In this document: in pieces, positions 27,455-36,815 of the stretch | Layout of the letters: every line of letters begins with the position of its first letter | Position numbering within the stretch: the first letter of the stretch is position 1 | Assembly: GCF_023333585.1 (NCBI RefSeq) | Contig: NZ_JAIQZN010000016.1 | Coordinates: forward strand, 1 to 64,000 | DNA from: Argonema antarcticum A004/B2 | GTDB lineage: Bacteria; Cyanobacteriota; Cyanobacteriia; Cyanobacteriales; Aerosakkonemataceae | Length of the DNA stretch: 64,000 bases | Reading direction: 5' to 3' | Program-made: the position numbers and the translations under genes | The notes under the pieces: model-generated | What the model was told of the DNA's origin: nothing | Database searches by the model: none | What the model saw: the letters and a program-made list of their open reading frames with translations, nothing else

Positions 27455-28183
27455 ATGAAACAGCTCTCATCCCAAATTTCCAGTTGGAGAAACTACCTCC
27501 AGCGCCTGATGTTGTCAGTCGTGTTGATATTGGCGACAACTGTGCTAGTTGCTGACCCGGCTTTTGCTACGAGTGTGTATGAAATGCCTAGCCTTACAGC
27601 AGACTCTAGCACTTGGGTAGTTGACAAGGGCGAAGTTGTCAGTCGCGTCACCGAAGGCAAAATTAGCAGCTTGCTAGAGAATTTAGCCAAACAGACGGGC
27701 AATGAAGTCAGAATAGTCACCATTCGCCACCTTGACTACGACGAAACAATCCAAAGTTTTACAAATCAGCTGTTTGAAAAATGGTTTCCAACACCAGAAG
27801 CGCAAGCTAATCAAACTTTGCTAGCGATCGATACCGTCACCAACAGCACGGCAATTCGGACTGGGGAAAAAGTAAAATCCATCATGCCCGATGAAATTGC
27901 CCAGAGTGTGGCCTCAGAAACCGTACAAGTACCGCTGCGACAAGGTGATAAATATAACCAAGCTTTCGAGGATGCAGGCGATCGCCTAGTTGCCGTATTA
28001 TCCGGTCAGCCAGATCCAGGGCCACCCCAAGTAGCAGCAGAAAACGCTCGGGTAGAAGGAACCTTTAAAACGGCAGCAGAAACCGACCGAGGCAGTTCTA
28101 CTGTCTGGGTAGTTGGTTTGCTAATTGCCGCCACAGTCATCCCAATGGCGACTTACTTTTGGTATCAGTCCATGAGTTCTTAA
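27455..28183 (+). CDS. TPM domain protein, Psb32-like
   Basis: A 242-residue protein with a signal peptide (about residues 1-39, ending PAFA), a TPM/TPM_phosphatase domain (about 50-190; WVVDKGEVVSR at the start, LLAIDTVTNSTAIRTGEKV in the middle) and a C-terminal membrane helix (about 213-236). Such proteins correspond to cyanobacterial Psb32 and plant TLP18.3, which help photosystem II repair and protection. The TPM domain would lie in the thylakoid lumen or periplasm. The specific identity with Psb32 is likely but not tested. Confidence 0.85.
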   Translation: MKQLSSQISSWRNYLQRLMLSVVLILATTVLVADPAFATSVYEMPSLTADSSTWVVDKGEVVSRVTEGKISSLLENLAKQTGNEVRIVTIRHLDYDETIQSFTNQLFEKWFPTPEAQANQTLLAIDTVTNSTAIRTGEKVKSIMPDEIAQSVASETVQVPLRQGDKYNQAFEDAGDRLVAVLSGQPDPGPPQVAAENARVEGTFKTAAETDRGSSTVWVVGLLIAATVIPMATYFWYQSMSS

Positions 28184-28204
28184 GTAGCTGGGCGTAAATA
28201 AACT

Positions 28205-28250
28205 GAACACCCAGAAACCCGGTAACTCCTGCTCTCACCGGGTTTCTTTT
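28205..28250 (+). terminator. Hairpin terminator / GGGTTTCT repeat
   Basis: AGAAACCCGGT at 28213-28223 pairs with ACCGGGTTTCT at 28237-28247 and is followed by TTTT: a rho-independent terminator shape for the TPM gene. The flank AGCTGGGCGTAAATAAACTGA (28187 on) matches the repeat at 52815, so the terminator is part of a dispersed element. Confidence 0.7.
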
Positions 28251-28638
28251 AGTCTTGAACGTAATCTTGACCGCTAATTAGAGCCATCTGGGCCAGAACA
28301 AACTCTCGGCCTAGATACGCGGCATGATCCAGAAGAGTGACTGGACAGGGCTGAGTTTCTTCAAAAATCTTGACGCAAAGTTCCTTTGCGGTTGTGCCAG
28401 TATATATGGTGCTGTAAGTTCGTTCCACTTTACCTTTTGCGGGAATCACCTTTCCAGTTTCGGGGTCAACGGCTAAACCGCGATCGTCAATTACATTCGT
28501 GAAATGCTTGGCGCAAATCAGTCCGGCATCCCGATCGAGGTAGATAATAAAATATCCCCCAGGGTCGAGTTCGATATCGCGCTTAGAAAGGTTTTCATCA
28601 ATTGCAGCAAGGTTTTCAGAAGTTTGATTCATTTTCAC
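28249..28638 (-). CDS. DUF4346 domain protein
   Basis: A 129-residue soluble protein matching the cyanobacterial DUF4346 family, with the pattern ELDPGGYFIIYLDRDAGLIC (about 22-41), KHFTNVIDDRGLAVDPETGKV and the C-terminal LLDHAAYLGREFVLAQ. Function is unknown. The family is sometimes joined to thymidylate synthase-related or pterin-related proteins, which I mention only as recollection. Its stop codon overlaps the T-run of the converging terminator. Confidence 0.82.
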   Translation of the reverse strand: MKMNQTSENLAAIDENLSKRDIELDPGGYFIIYLDRDAGLICAKHFTNVIDDRGLAVDPETGKVIPAKGKVERTYSTIYTGTTAKELCVKIFEETQPCPVTLLDHAAYLGREFVLAQMALISGQDYVQD

Positions 28639-28735
28639 TCAAAAACTTAATTTGATTGCTCAACAAATTTATTGTTATTCACTCTGAATGGCGATGAAGT
28701 AGAGTTTTACAGAAGGACAAAAATGGGCAAAATTA

Positions 28736-29941
28736 TCAGGTTTCCAACTCAACATCAAGTGGAAGTTCGCGGCGGCTAAAGGGAATATCCTTGTTAATCG
28801 CGTCGATTTCTTGCTGCTCCATTTCGTTGACTTGGCTGATGTAAGACCGCAGAATTTGGCTGAGGCGGGGGTTATAAAAGCGGTGCAGGCTGTGATTGGC
28901 ACTAGCGGGGAAACCGCGACGTTTTTTGTGGTGTCCGCCCGCACCAGGGTCAAAACTTTGGATGCCGTGCGCGATCGCCCATTCGATTGGGCTATAGTAG
29001 CAAGCATCAAAATGCAGGCAGTCAATTTCTTGATTGCAACCCCAGTAGCGTCCGTAAAGGCGATCGCCTTTTGTGATGCAAAAAGACATTCCCATCGGCT
29101 GGTGGTCATTTTGTTCATTGTAAGCAGCTACAAATAATACTTGGTGTCGGTATTTGGGATACAGTTGTTCAAAAAAGCGCTTAGTCAGATATTTGCTTCC
29201 CCACCAACCAAACTTATCGCAATGGTCGCTATAAAAGCTGTACATCTGACTAAATAGCGACTTAGGAATTTCATCGCCTGTCAGGGTTTCGAGTCGCAAA
29301 CCCGCTTGTGTCACAGAAGCGCGTTCCCGTTTGATGTTGCGGCGCTGATTGGCATTAAAAACGCCCAAATAATCATCAAAAGTTTTAAATCCTTTGTTTT
29401 GCCAAATATAGCTGTGGTGCAGCCAACTGATGAAACCGTGGCGTTCCATCACTGTTCGCCATTGTGGGTCAACATAGAGGAAATTGCAGCCCGAAATGCG
29501 GTTACTGGCGCAGAAATGATCGATCGCCGCTACCATCAACTCTGTTAGTTCATCCTCATCTTCGTCAGGGGCAATTAAAAAGCGATAACCTTCAGCAGGC
29601 GTAAACGGCGTCATTCCCAAGAGTTTCGGGTAATACTCCACACCCAAACGACTAGCCAAATCTGCCCACTGGTGGTCAAAGACAAACTCGCCGTAACTAT
29701 GACCTTTAACATAAAGTGGCGCAGCGGCAATCAGATCTCTGTTTCGCCACACTGTCAGATGTTGAGGAAGCCATCCAGTTTGAGCCTTAACACTGCCAGA
29801 CGTTTCTAAATTGTGCAACCATTCCCATTCGAGGAAAGGCGTTTTCAGGGGCATTGCGAGGGCATCCCACTGCTGTTGCGGAATGTCGCCGATTTGGTTA
29901 ATCCAGGTCAGGTTATAGCTCGGCTTGAGTTGTTCTAGCAT
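28736..29941 (-). CDS. FemAB-like / GNAT-fold N-acyltransferase (DUF482)
   Basis: About 400 residues from ATG 29941; a TTG at 29968 would add nine. It belongs to the PF04339-type FemAB-like family ('peptidogalycan biosynthesis'), recognised by PLKTPFLEWEWLHNLE near the N-terminus, LYVKGHSYGEFVFD, and the C-terminal FDPGAGGHHKKRRGF followed by HRFYNPRLSQIL. Two GNAT-like halves are expected. The family name suggests aminoacyl or acyl transfer, but no substrate has been shown that I know of. Soluble. Confidence 0.8.
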   Translation of the reverse strand: MLEQLKPSYNLTWINQIGDIPQQQWDALAMPLKTPFLEWEWLHNLETSGSVKAQTGWLPQHLTVWRNRDLIAAAPLYVKGHSYGEFVFDHQWADLASRLGVEYYPKLLGMTPFTPAEGYRFLIAPDEDEDELTELMVAAIDHFCASNRISGCNFLYVDPQWRTVMERHGFISWLHHSYIWQNKGFKTFDDYLGVFNANQRRNIKRERASVTQAGLRLETLTGDEIPKSLFSQMYSFYSDHCDKFGWWGSKYLTKRFFEQLYPKYRHQVLFVAAYNEQNDHQPMGMSFCITKGDRLYGRYWGCNQEIDCLHFDACYYSPIEWAIAHGIQSFDPGAGGHHKKRRGFPASANHSLHRFYNPRLSQILRSYISQVNEMEQQEIDAINKDIPFSRRELPLDVELET

Positions 29942-29994
29942 CGTGAAAGGGTGCGATCGAAGTTTCAAACTTTCTTTAAAGTAATATAATCTTC

Positions 29995-30672
29995 CTAATG
30001 TTGGAGGCGATAATGCAAAAACACTTCCTCCTCAACCTGTTGAACTGCTAAAAGTTGAAGACGAGGAGCCAAATCAGGTAAAAATCCCGCTCCTTCCACT
30101 GGCGTTGGTGCAGATGCTCCGCCTAAAATCAACGGGCAAACCGTCAGCCAAAATTCATCAATTAAATTAGCTGTTAGCAGCGATGCTACCAGTTTGCCGC
30201 CGCCTAAAACCGCCAATCGTGCCAAACCCAGCTGTGCCAGCTGTGCAAAAGCCGCCACCCACTCAATCTCTCCATTATCTGTCTCAAAAACTAAAACTCG
30301 CTCAAATTCTGAGTTTAATTGCCATTTTTGGGCACCGCTAGCTGTAGTGAGCAACCAGCGGGGAATCGGCTGAGAAAAGAAGCGCAATTGAGGGTCAATC
30401 TCTGCGGAAGCGGAACAAACAATCTGTACTGGTTGTAGTGCTTTGCTTTGCTGTTCTCGTTGTTTGAGGAGATGGGGATTAGAAACGCTCAGCGTTGTTC
30501 CGTAGGTACGCAGCGTCCCAGCACCAAATAATACCCCGTCAGAAGAAGCGATCTGTTTTTCCAGGTGTGCTTTATCATTTGGGGAACCGAACCGTGCGGG
30601 GGAAGCTTTGGCATCGGCAATCTTGCCATCGGCACTCATGGCTAGAATAACGGTGGTATGCGGTTGGTTCAT
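29995..30672 (-). CDS. RibD C-terminal domain reductase
   Basis: Starting from ATG 30672 (MNQPHTTVILAMSADGKIAD) the protein is 225 residues and consists only of the RibD-C/dihydrofolate-reductase-like fold. The NADPH-binding and substrate motifs are LAMSADGKIAD, SDGVLFGAGTLRTYG and LGGGKLVASLL. It lacks the RibD deaminase half, so it resembles 5-amino-6-(5-phosphoribosylamino)uracil reductase acting in riboflavin synthesis, or a relative with another pterin-like substrate. The upstream ATG 30747 adds 25 non-family residues. Confidence 0.82.
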   Translation of the reverse strand: MNQPHTTVILAMSADGKIADAKASPARFGSPNDKAHLEKQIASSDGVLFGAGTLRTYGTTLSVSNPHLLKQREQQSKALQPVQIVCSASAEIDPQLRFFSQPIPRWLLTTASGAQKWQLNSEFERVLVFETDNGEIEWVAAFAQLAQLGLARLAVLGGGKLVASLLTANLIDEFWLTVCPLILGGASAPTPVEGAGFLPDLAPRLQLLAVQQVEEEVFLHYRLQH

Positions 30673-30840
30673 CACAAAAACTATAATTGTGTTTATCGAT
30701 TGTTTTAAGACCGACTGGCGGCGATCGTTCAGACTCACCCATAGCATATTTCGACACTTGTGGCTCTAGGACATTCGCTCGATCCGGTCTGTTTTTGCCT
30801 CCTTGTTGTTGCGGTTAGCATCTTAAGTTAGAGACTATCT

Positions 30841-32877
30841 ATGGCTAAGCCAGGTCAATTTTCTGTTCGGAGCATCCTGCTTGAGCAATACGCGCAAGCT
30901 ATGATGCGATCGCCCTTAATGCAGTTCATGGCTGGGCCACGTCAATCCTCATTTCGCCGCATCCTGCTAACCCGGATTTTGCTGCTGAGCGTACCAGTTT
31001 TACTGTTGGGACAGTATGTGATATATAGAAAGGCACGCTCGACGCTATTGGAAACTGCCCGCCAAAACTTAACCGAAAGTGCAGTGACAAAAGGAGAGAG
31101 GATTGACGAGTCAATCCAAGCAGTAGAGGCGAACCTACTTACAGCTACCGAAACAGCTGTTGTCAAGTCTGGATCGATCTCCCAGTCGCAAGAATTTTTC
31201 GCCTTTCTCACAAAACAACTGCCGACAAAGATACAGTGCATTCAACTTACGAACGTCCAAACGGGTAAAGTTGTCACCAGTACTTGTGGAAGTAGATCGA
31301 TTAGTTCGCTTCCGGCTAATTTATGGCCGCAGCAGCAAAGTCAATTGTTTCCCGATCGCTCAATTATTCACGTGACAACGCTACTACCGCCAGGAAAATC
31401 GCCAAGAGTTGCTTCTCTTGCCGAACAAAGCAGTTCAGAAGGCCAACTGGAATTAATTTTTACAGCACCCATTTATGACAATACCGGGTTACTCCGCAAC
31501 GCCTTAAGTATTCAGTCAACTTTGTATCGGCAACAGGTTGCTAAACCAGGGTCTCTTTCCGGCTATACGGTAGTGATTGACCAGGACGGAATGATTTTAG
31601 AGCATCCGGTTGCTGACTTAGTAGGGCGTAATGTTGAGCAACTGGAAGATGCAAAGCGACTCAAAATTTTAATTAAAAATGCCCTGGCTGGCGAACAAAA
31701 TTTTCTTCACTTATTTGCCTTTGAAAAAAATGGCACAGAATCAGTGGCTGGGTATACGGCTATCCCCAGCCCCGTCAGTAACGATCCAAATCACAAGTGG
31801 GTTATTTTAGCAGTAGCAAGTTTGGATAATGCACTGTTTGGGCTTAAAGAAATTAACCAAGTTCTGATTAATTTGAGCTTGTGGTTGTTAGCGGCTAACC
31901 TATTGGCAACTCTGTATGTATCTCGCGATCTAGCGCGTCCCTTAGAGCAACTCGGAGACTATGCCTTGAATGTCCGGGGCAGACGATCGCCATCCAAGGT
32001 CCCCCACAACTTCAAAATCCAAGAGTTTAATCAATTGGCCGAATCCCTCGATAGTATGGTCGAACGACTGACAGCGTGGGCTCAGGAGGTAGAAACAGCC
32101 TGGAAAGAAGCGCAAGCAGCTAACCAACTAAAAAGTGAGTTTCTGGCTAATACTTCTCACGAGCTGAGAACTCCCTTAAATGCCATCATTGGTTGTATTC
32201 GCTTGGTAAAGGATGATTGCTGCGATGACCGGGAAGAAGAGATAGAGTTTTTGCAGCGGGCAGATGATGCAGCTATTCACCTGCTTAATATTATTAATGA
32301 CATATTAGACTTGTCAAAGGTTGAATCGGGTACTCTTTCTGTGGTGATGCAGCCGATGGATTTGCGATCGATCCTCCAGGAAGTAATCGATCTACAAAAT
32401 GTTCACATTAATCAGAAAAACCTACAGTTGCTTTGGTCTGAGCCACCAGAGGCGATCGCACTACAAGCAGACCCGGCAAAGCTAAAACAAGTTTTCCTAA
32501 ATGTGATCGGCAACGCTATTAAGTTTACTGACAAAGGCAGCATCACTATTAGTACACGCCAGGAAATAGCGTTAGACAAAGACGGTAGCACTAATAGTTC
32601 TTTAGTTGTCGTAAGCGTTAAAGATACGGGAATTGGCATTGCGATCGATCAGCAGCAAAAACTGTTTCGACCTTTTGTAATGGCTGATGGTACGACAACT
32701 CGCAAGTATGGCGGCACCGGACTGGGACTTGCCATCTCCCGGAAATTAATCGAACTGATGGGCGGTAGCATCTCTCTACACAGTGCTGGTATAGGTCTTG
32801 GCACAACGGTTGAGATCGAAATGCCGATGATTAATTCCTCTCGGTTAGCCACACAAACCGATGCAGCATTAATTTAA
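30841..32877 (+). CDS. Cache-HAMP sensor histidine kinase
   Basis: A 678-residue membrane kinase. A first helix at about 42-62 and a second at about 342-362 flank a periplasmic double-Cache-like sensor (about 65-335; SGYTVVIDQDGMILEHP and FVAGYTAIP-type phrases). HAMP, a coiled coil, a HisKA domain with the H-box FLANTSHELRTPLNAIIG (His near 440) and a HATPase_c domain (G1 in VKDTGIGI, G2 in YGGTGLGLAI) follow. The sensor probably detects a small molecule outside the membrane. The gene converges on the cyclase operon and has no regulator of its own next to it. Confidence 0.9.
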   Translation: MAKPGQFSVRSILLEQYAQAMMRSPLMQFMAGPRQSSFRRILLTRILLLSVPVLLLGQYVIYRKARSTLLETARQNLTESAVTKGERIDESIQAVEANLLTATETAVVKSGSISQSQEFFAFLTKQLPTKIQCIQLTNVQTGKVVTSTCGSRSISSLPANLWPQQQSQLFPDRSIIHVTTLLPPGKSPRVASLAEQSSSEGQLELIFTAPIYDNTGLLRNALSIQSTLYRQQVAKPGSLSGYTVVIDQDGMILEHPVADLVGRNVEQLEDAKRLKILIKNALAGEQNFLHLFAFEKNGTESVAGYTAIPSPVSNDPNHKWVILAVASLDNALFGLKEINQVLINLSLWLLAANLLATLYVSRDLARPLEQLGDYALNVRGRRSPSKVPHNFKIQEFNQLAESLDSMVERLTAWAQEVETAWKEAQAANQLKSEFLANTSHELRTPLNAIIGCIRLVKDDCCDDREEEIEFLQRADDAAIHLLNIINDILDLSKVESGTLSVVMQPMDLRSILQEVIDLQNVHINQKNLQLLWSEPPEAIALQADPAKLKQVFLNVIGNAIKFTDKGSITISTRQEIALDKDGSTNSSLVVVSVKDTGIGIAIDQQQKLFRPFVMADGTTTRKYGGTGLGLAISRKLIELMGGSISLHSAGIGLGTTVEIEMPMINSSRLATQTDAALI

Positions 32878-33050
32878 ATTTTGGATGAAAAGATTTTGGA
32901 TCGATCCCCAGACGGTCGTTCTAAGGCTTGAGACATTTTTGGTCATTATGCGATTTTATAGCCATAGCCTTGGCAGTTAGGACAACTCCAACTTTTACTT
33001 CTGGTCTTTCCATCCTTTACTCCGTAACCCTTTTCCCTCAACACTCGCCC

Positions 33051-36000
33051 CTAGTCCCTAGCTATATCTGTGAGCAAATAGGTAATCATTTGCCCTTTGC
33101 CTTTAATAACGATCGGCCCCCTTTTTTCAAACAAATATTTATCTTTTAAACGCTCATAAGTAGCCTCCGTAATTTGAATACTTCCCGGTAACCCTGTTGA
33201 TTCCATCCTTGAAGCAATATTAACTGCATCGCCCCAAAGATCGTAGATAAACTTTTTCGTACCAATGACTCCCGCTACCACTTGTCCGGTATTAATTCCG
33301 ATCCGAATTTGAAACTGCTCACCCTTTTTGGCTTGAAAGTGGTTAATGGCAATTTGCATATCCAGTGCCATTGCTGCGATCGCTTCTGCATGATCGAATC
33401 TTGCGATCGGCAATCCACCCACCACCATGTAAGCATCCCCAATCGTTTTAATTTTCTCTAAACCGTGTTTTTCAGCTAGTTCGTCAAAAGTCGAAAAAAT
33501 CTCATTTAGCAAGTTGACCAATTCGATCGGCGGCATTTTAGCAGAAAGAGGAGTAAAGCCAACGATATCGGCAAATAGAATAGTCACTTCATTGAAATGC
33601 TCAGCGATTGGAAGCTGCTGTTTTTTTAACTGGTTAGCTATAGCTTCTGGTAAAATATTTAGTAATAATTGTTCCGATTTTTCCTGCTCTAATCGCAAGG
33701 CTTCTTGTGCCTGTTTGCGATCGCGCGATTCGATTGCCAAAGCAACCAAATCGGCAATAGAGCGAGCAAAACTTTCCTCTTCGGGCGTCCAGTGATGGCA
33801 TCTTCCCACTTGTTCCAAACAAACTATACCCAGAGTTTTTCCACTCTGGTTAATCGAAACATCTAGCAAAGATTTAATGTTCAAAGGAATCAGGTAAAAT
33901 TCAATCAATTCCTGGAGTCGCGGATCGGTAAGAGCCTCGACAGCAACGACGGAAGCAGAGGATTGTAAAGCTTTGAAATAGGAGGGATAATCTTCGGTAG
34001 AGATTTCCATCCCTTCAGAATAACAGTTGCGATCGCTCTCGAACAGATTCAAACACTCAATCTTAGACCCACTCCGATCGTACAACCATACACTCACCCG
34101 CCCTATCCCCAGCATTTTAGCAGTTGCTTTGGTAATCGCTTTCAGCGCTGCCGATAAATTACCCTGGGAAATCGCCTTATTTCTTGTTAGTTTTACCAGC
34201 ACTTTGTTTTGTTTCCGCAATTGTCTTTCGCTCTCTCGCAACGCATCCTCTGCCAGTTTGCGCCGAGTAATATCCGTGACAATCCCTTCGTAATAACATA
34301 AGTTTCCTTGAGCATCGCAAACCGCACGGGAATTTTCCGAAACCCAGATAATGCTGCCATCTTTGCGATAAACCTGAGATTCAAAATTGGATAAAGCACC
34401 ATTGTTTGCTAGCATTTCTACAAAAAATTTCCGCCGATTTGGGTCTACATAGACTTGTTTTTCAAGATTAGTGACGTTAGCAATCAATTCCTCTTGTGAA
34501 TCGTAACCATAAATTCGTGCCTGTGCCAAATTTGCGCTGAGATAGCGTCCATCGGGGGATGTTTGGAAAATTCCCTCAGTGGCATTCTCAAAAATACTGC
34601 GATATTTTTCCTCAGCTTGTCGGAGAGCTTCTTCTGCCCGTTTGCGAGCGGTGATGTCCCGCACCAGAATTAACACCTCATTCTCATTTATAGGGACAAT
34701 TCGGACTTCTTCATCTAATATGCCGCTATCAATGTGAACTTGCTGTTCGTAAATTTGCACCTCACTTGTTTCCAGTGCCCGGTGGATATAAAACATTCTT
34801 ACTTTAAATAATTCCGGCGGAAATCCTGTCGATAAATGCTGACCGATCGGATTGTGGCTGATAGCCGACACCTGAGAATATTTCGGTTGGATGAAATCCA
34901 AGTAATAGCCATCTCGATTAATTCGCATCATTAAATCGGGAATCGCCAAGAGAATTGCTTGCTTTTGTGCTTCGCTTTGGCGCAGTGCTTCGTCAGCTCG
35001 CTTGCGTTCGGTGATGTCAAATATCGCTCCATCCAACCAGAGCATTACCCCATCTCGATCGAAAATGCCCTGACCTTTTTCATAAATCCAACGGATGCTG
35101 CCATTGGCATGAATTATTCTGTACTCCAGAATATAAGGAAGTTTTGCACTCAAGGCCCGATCGACATCTATTTCCACCATCTCTGTGTCATCGGGATGGA
35201 TGATACTAGCAAAAGTTCGCACCTGATTGTCAATAAAATCAGAGGCAGGATAGCCAGAAATTTCCTCGATTACATCGCTGATGAAATCCATTGTCCAGTC
35301 AGAGTCCCACTTGCCGCGATAGATAGCACCTGCGATATTAGAAACCAAACTTCTAAATCGCTCCTCGCTTGAGCGCAGTGCTTCTTCTCCTTGCTTGCGT
35401 TCGGTAATATCTTCGGAAATGCACAGCAAGTGAGTCACTTGAGCGCGATCGTCAATCAGAGGCACTTCCAAGGTTCGCAACCATCTTGTTTCACCGGATT
35501 TTATATTGATGGGTTGAGCGTCCATGTCAATTAACTTGCCCGTTTTCACCACTTCCAAGTCCTTTTCGACAAAGAAATCAGCTTGCTCTTGGGAATATAA
35601 ATCGTGGACATTGCGCCCAATAGCCTCATCTCTGGAATTGCCAAATATCTTTTCGCTAGCTTTGTTCCACAGCACATAGCGAAAGTCATTGGCAACATCT
35701 TTGGCAAATACTGCCAAGGGAATGTGTTCGATGATGCTGTCTAAAAACCGCTGTTGTTGAGACACTTCCTCTTCCAAGCGCTTGCGTTCGCGTGCTTCTA
35801 GAGCTAAAGATGCTAAATCTGCTAATGAGCCTGCAAAATTTTCCTCTTCCAGCGTCCAATGACGAGCTAATCCCACCTGTTCCAGACATAAAACACCCAC
35901 CGTCTGTCCGCCCAATCGAATGGGAGTATCTAGCATAGAAGTGATGCCTAGTGGAACCAAGTAAGAATCTGTAAATTCTCCAGTTCGAGGATCGTTGCGA

Positions 36001-36815
36001 GCATCGTGGGCTGCGATCGTCCAGTCTTCTAGCAAAGCTTTGAAATAAGCAGGATAGTCTGCTGCTGTCAGCTCAAGTCCTTCTGAATGTTGGTTTGGAG
36101 TGCGCTCAAATAAGTCCAGGCATTCGATCGCCGTATTTGTCTCGTTATAGAGCCAGACACTAGCTCGTTCGATCTCTAGGGTATAGGCAGCCGCTGCGGT
36201 GATTTCTGTGAGGGCAGCATTTAAATCGCCCCCATACAGCCCCTTATTTCTTGATAAGTTTACCAGCACTTCGTTCTGATGGCGTAACCTTATTTCACTT
36301 TGCCGCAGGGCTGTTTCTGCTAAGGTGCGATCGCGAATTTCTTGTTGCAGCACTGCATTTTGTTCTTGCAGTTGCCGTTGCAGTTTCCATAGAGCTAAGT
36401 GATTCTCGACGCGAGCAACAACTTCTGCACTTTGAAATGGCTTGGTGATGTAGTCTACACCACCGACAGCGAAGGCTTTTATTTTATCCAACACATCATT
36501 AAAGGCGCTGATAAAAATTACCGGCACCCCGCGAGTTTGCTCATCCGCTTTAAGATGTTGACAAACTTCATAGCCATTCATTTCTGGCATATTGATATCG
36601 AGTAAAATCAAATTTGGTAGAATTGCCTGACACGCCGTCAGGGCCATCTTACCGTTCAAAGCTTTGCGAACTTCATACCCTTCCTTGGTTAGGATCGTTG
36701 ATAAAAGGCGCAGGTTGTCCGGTTTATCATCAACAATAAGAATATTCGCTTTATTATTAAGAATAACTCCTTCTATATCATTGATTTTAATTCCTAATGC
36801 TTGCTCGTTAGTCAT
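33051..36815 (-). CDS. Receiver-GAF-PAS adenylate cyclase
   Basis: A 1254-residue soluble protein. Order: receiver (21-140, phospho-Asp in LILLDINMPEMNG), coiled coil, GAF (~195-350), four PAS domains (~360-860), second GAF (~880-1030) and a class III nucleotidyl cyclase domain (~1070-1254). The cyclase has both metal aspartates (FADIVGFT near 1081 and TIGDAYM near 1125). The purine-selecting residues are Lys in KIKTIGD and Asp in YDLWGD, the adenylate-type pair, so cAMP is the predicted product. It is the last gene of the operon; its ATG overlaps the upstream stop by 4 nt. CyaC-like enzymes are the closest named analogues. Confidence 0.88.
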   Translation of the reverse strand: MTNEQALGIKINDIEGVILNNKANILIVDDKPDNLRLLSTILTKEGYEVRKALNGKMALTACQAILPNLILLDINMPEMNGYEVCQHLKADEQTRGVPVIFISAFNDVLDKIKAFAVGGVDYITKPFQSAEVVARVENHLALWKLQRQLQEQNAVLQQEIRDRTLAETALRQSEIRLRHQNEVLVNLSRNKGLYGGDLNAALTEITAAAAYTLEIERASVWLYNETNTAIECLDLFERTPNQHSEGLELTAADYPAYFKALLEDWTIAAHDARNDPRTGEFTDSYLVPLGITSMLDTPIRLGGQTVGVLCLEQVGLARHWTLEEENFAGSLADLASLALEARERKRLEEEVSQQQRFLDSIIEHIPLAVFAKDVANDFRYVLWNKASEKIFGNSRDEAIGRNVHDLYSQEQADFFVEKDLEVVKTGKLIDMDAQPINIKSGETRWLRTLEVPLIDDRAQVTHLLCISEDITERKQGEEALRSSEERFRSLVSNIAGAIYRGKWDSDWTMDFISDVIEEISGYPASDFIDNQVRTFASIIHPDDTEMVEIDVDRALSAKLPYILEYRIIHANGSIRWIYEKGQGIFDRDGVMLWLDGAIFDITERKRADEALRQSEAQKQAILLAIPDLMMRINRDGYYLDFIQPKYSQVSAISHNPIGQHLSTGFPPELFKVRMFYIHRALETSEVQIYEQQVHIDSGILDEEVRIVPINENEVLILVRDITARKRAEEALRQAEEKYRSIFENATEGIFQTSPDGRYLSANLAQARIYGYDSQEELIANVTNLEKQVYVDPNRRKFFVEMLANNGALSNFESQVYRKDGSIIWVSENSRAVCDAQGNLCYYEGIVTDITRRKLAEDALRESERQLRKQNKVLVKLTRNKAISQGNLSAALKAITKATAKMLGIGRVSVWLYDRSGSKIECLNLFESDRNCYSEGMEISTEDYPSYFKALQSSASVVAVEALTDPRLQELIEFYLIPLNIKSLLDVSINQSGKTLGIVCLEQVGRCHHWTPEEESFARSIADLVALAIESRDRKQAQEALRLEQEKSEQLLLNILPEAIANQLKKQQLPIAEHFNEVTILFADIVGFTPLSAKMPPIELVNLLNEIFSTFDELAEKHGLEKIKTIGDAYMVVGGLPIARFDHAEAIAAMALDMQIAINHFQAKKGEQFQIRIGINTGQVVAGVIGTKKFIYDLWGDAVNIASRMESTGLPGSIQITEATYERLKDKYLFEKRGPIVIKGKGQMITYLLTDIARD

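Noticed and set aside
32878-33050. Short plus-strand frame after the Cache kinase (32928-33149)
   Set aside because: It runs into the cyclase gene on the other strand and ends in STRR-like sequence; no protein features.
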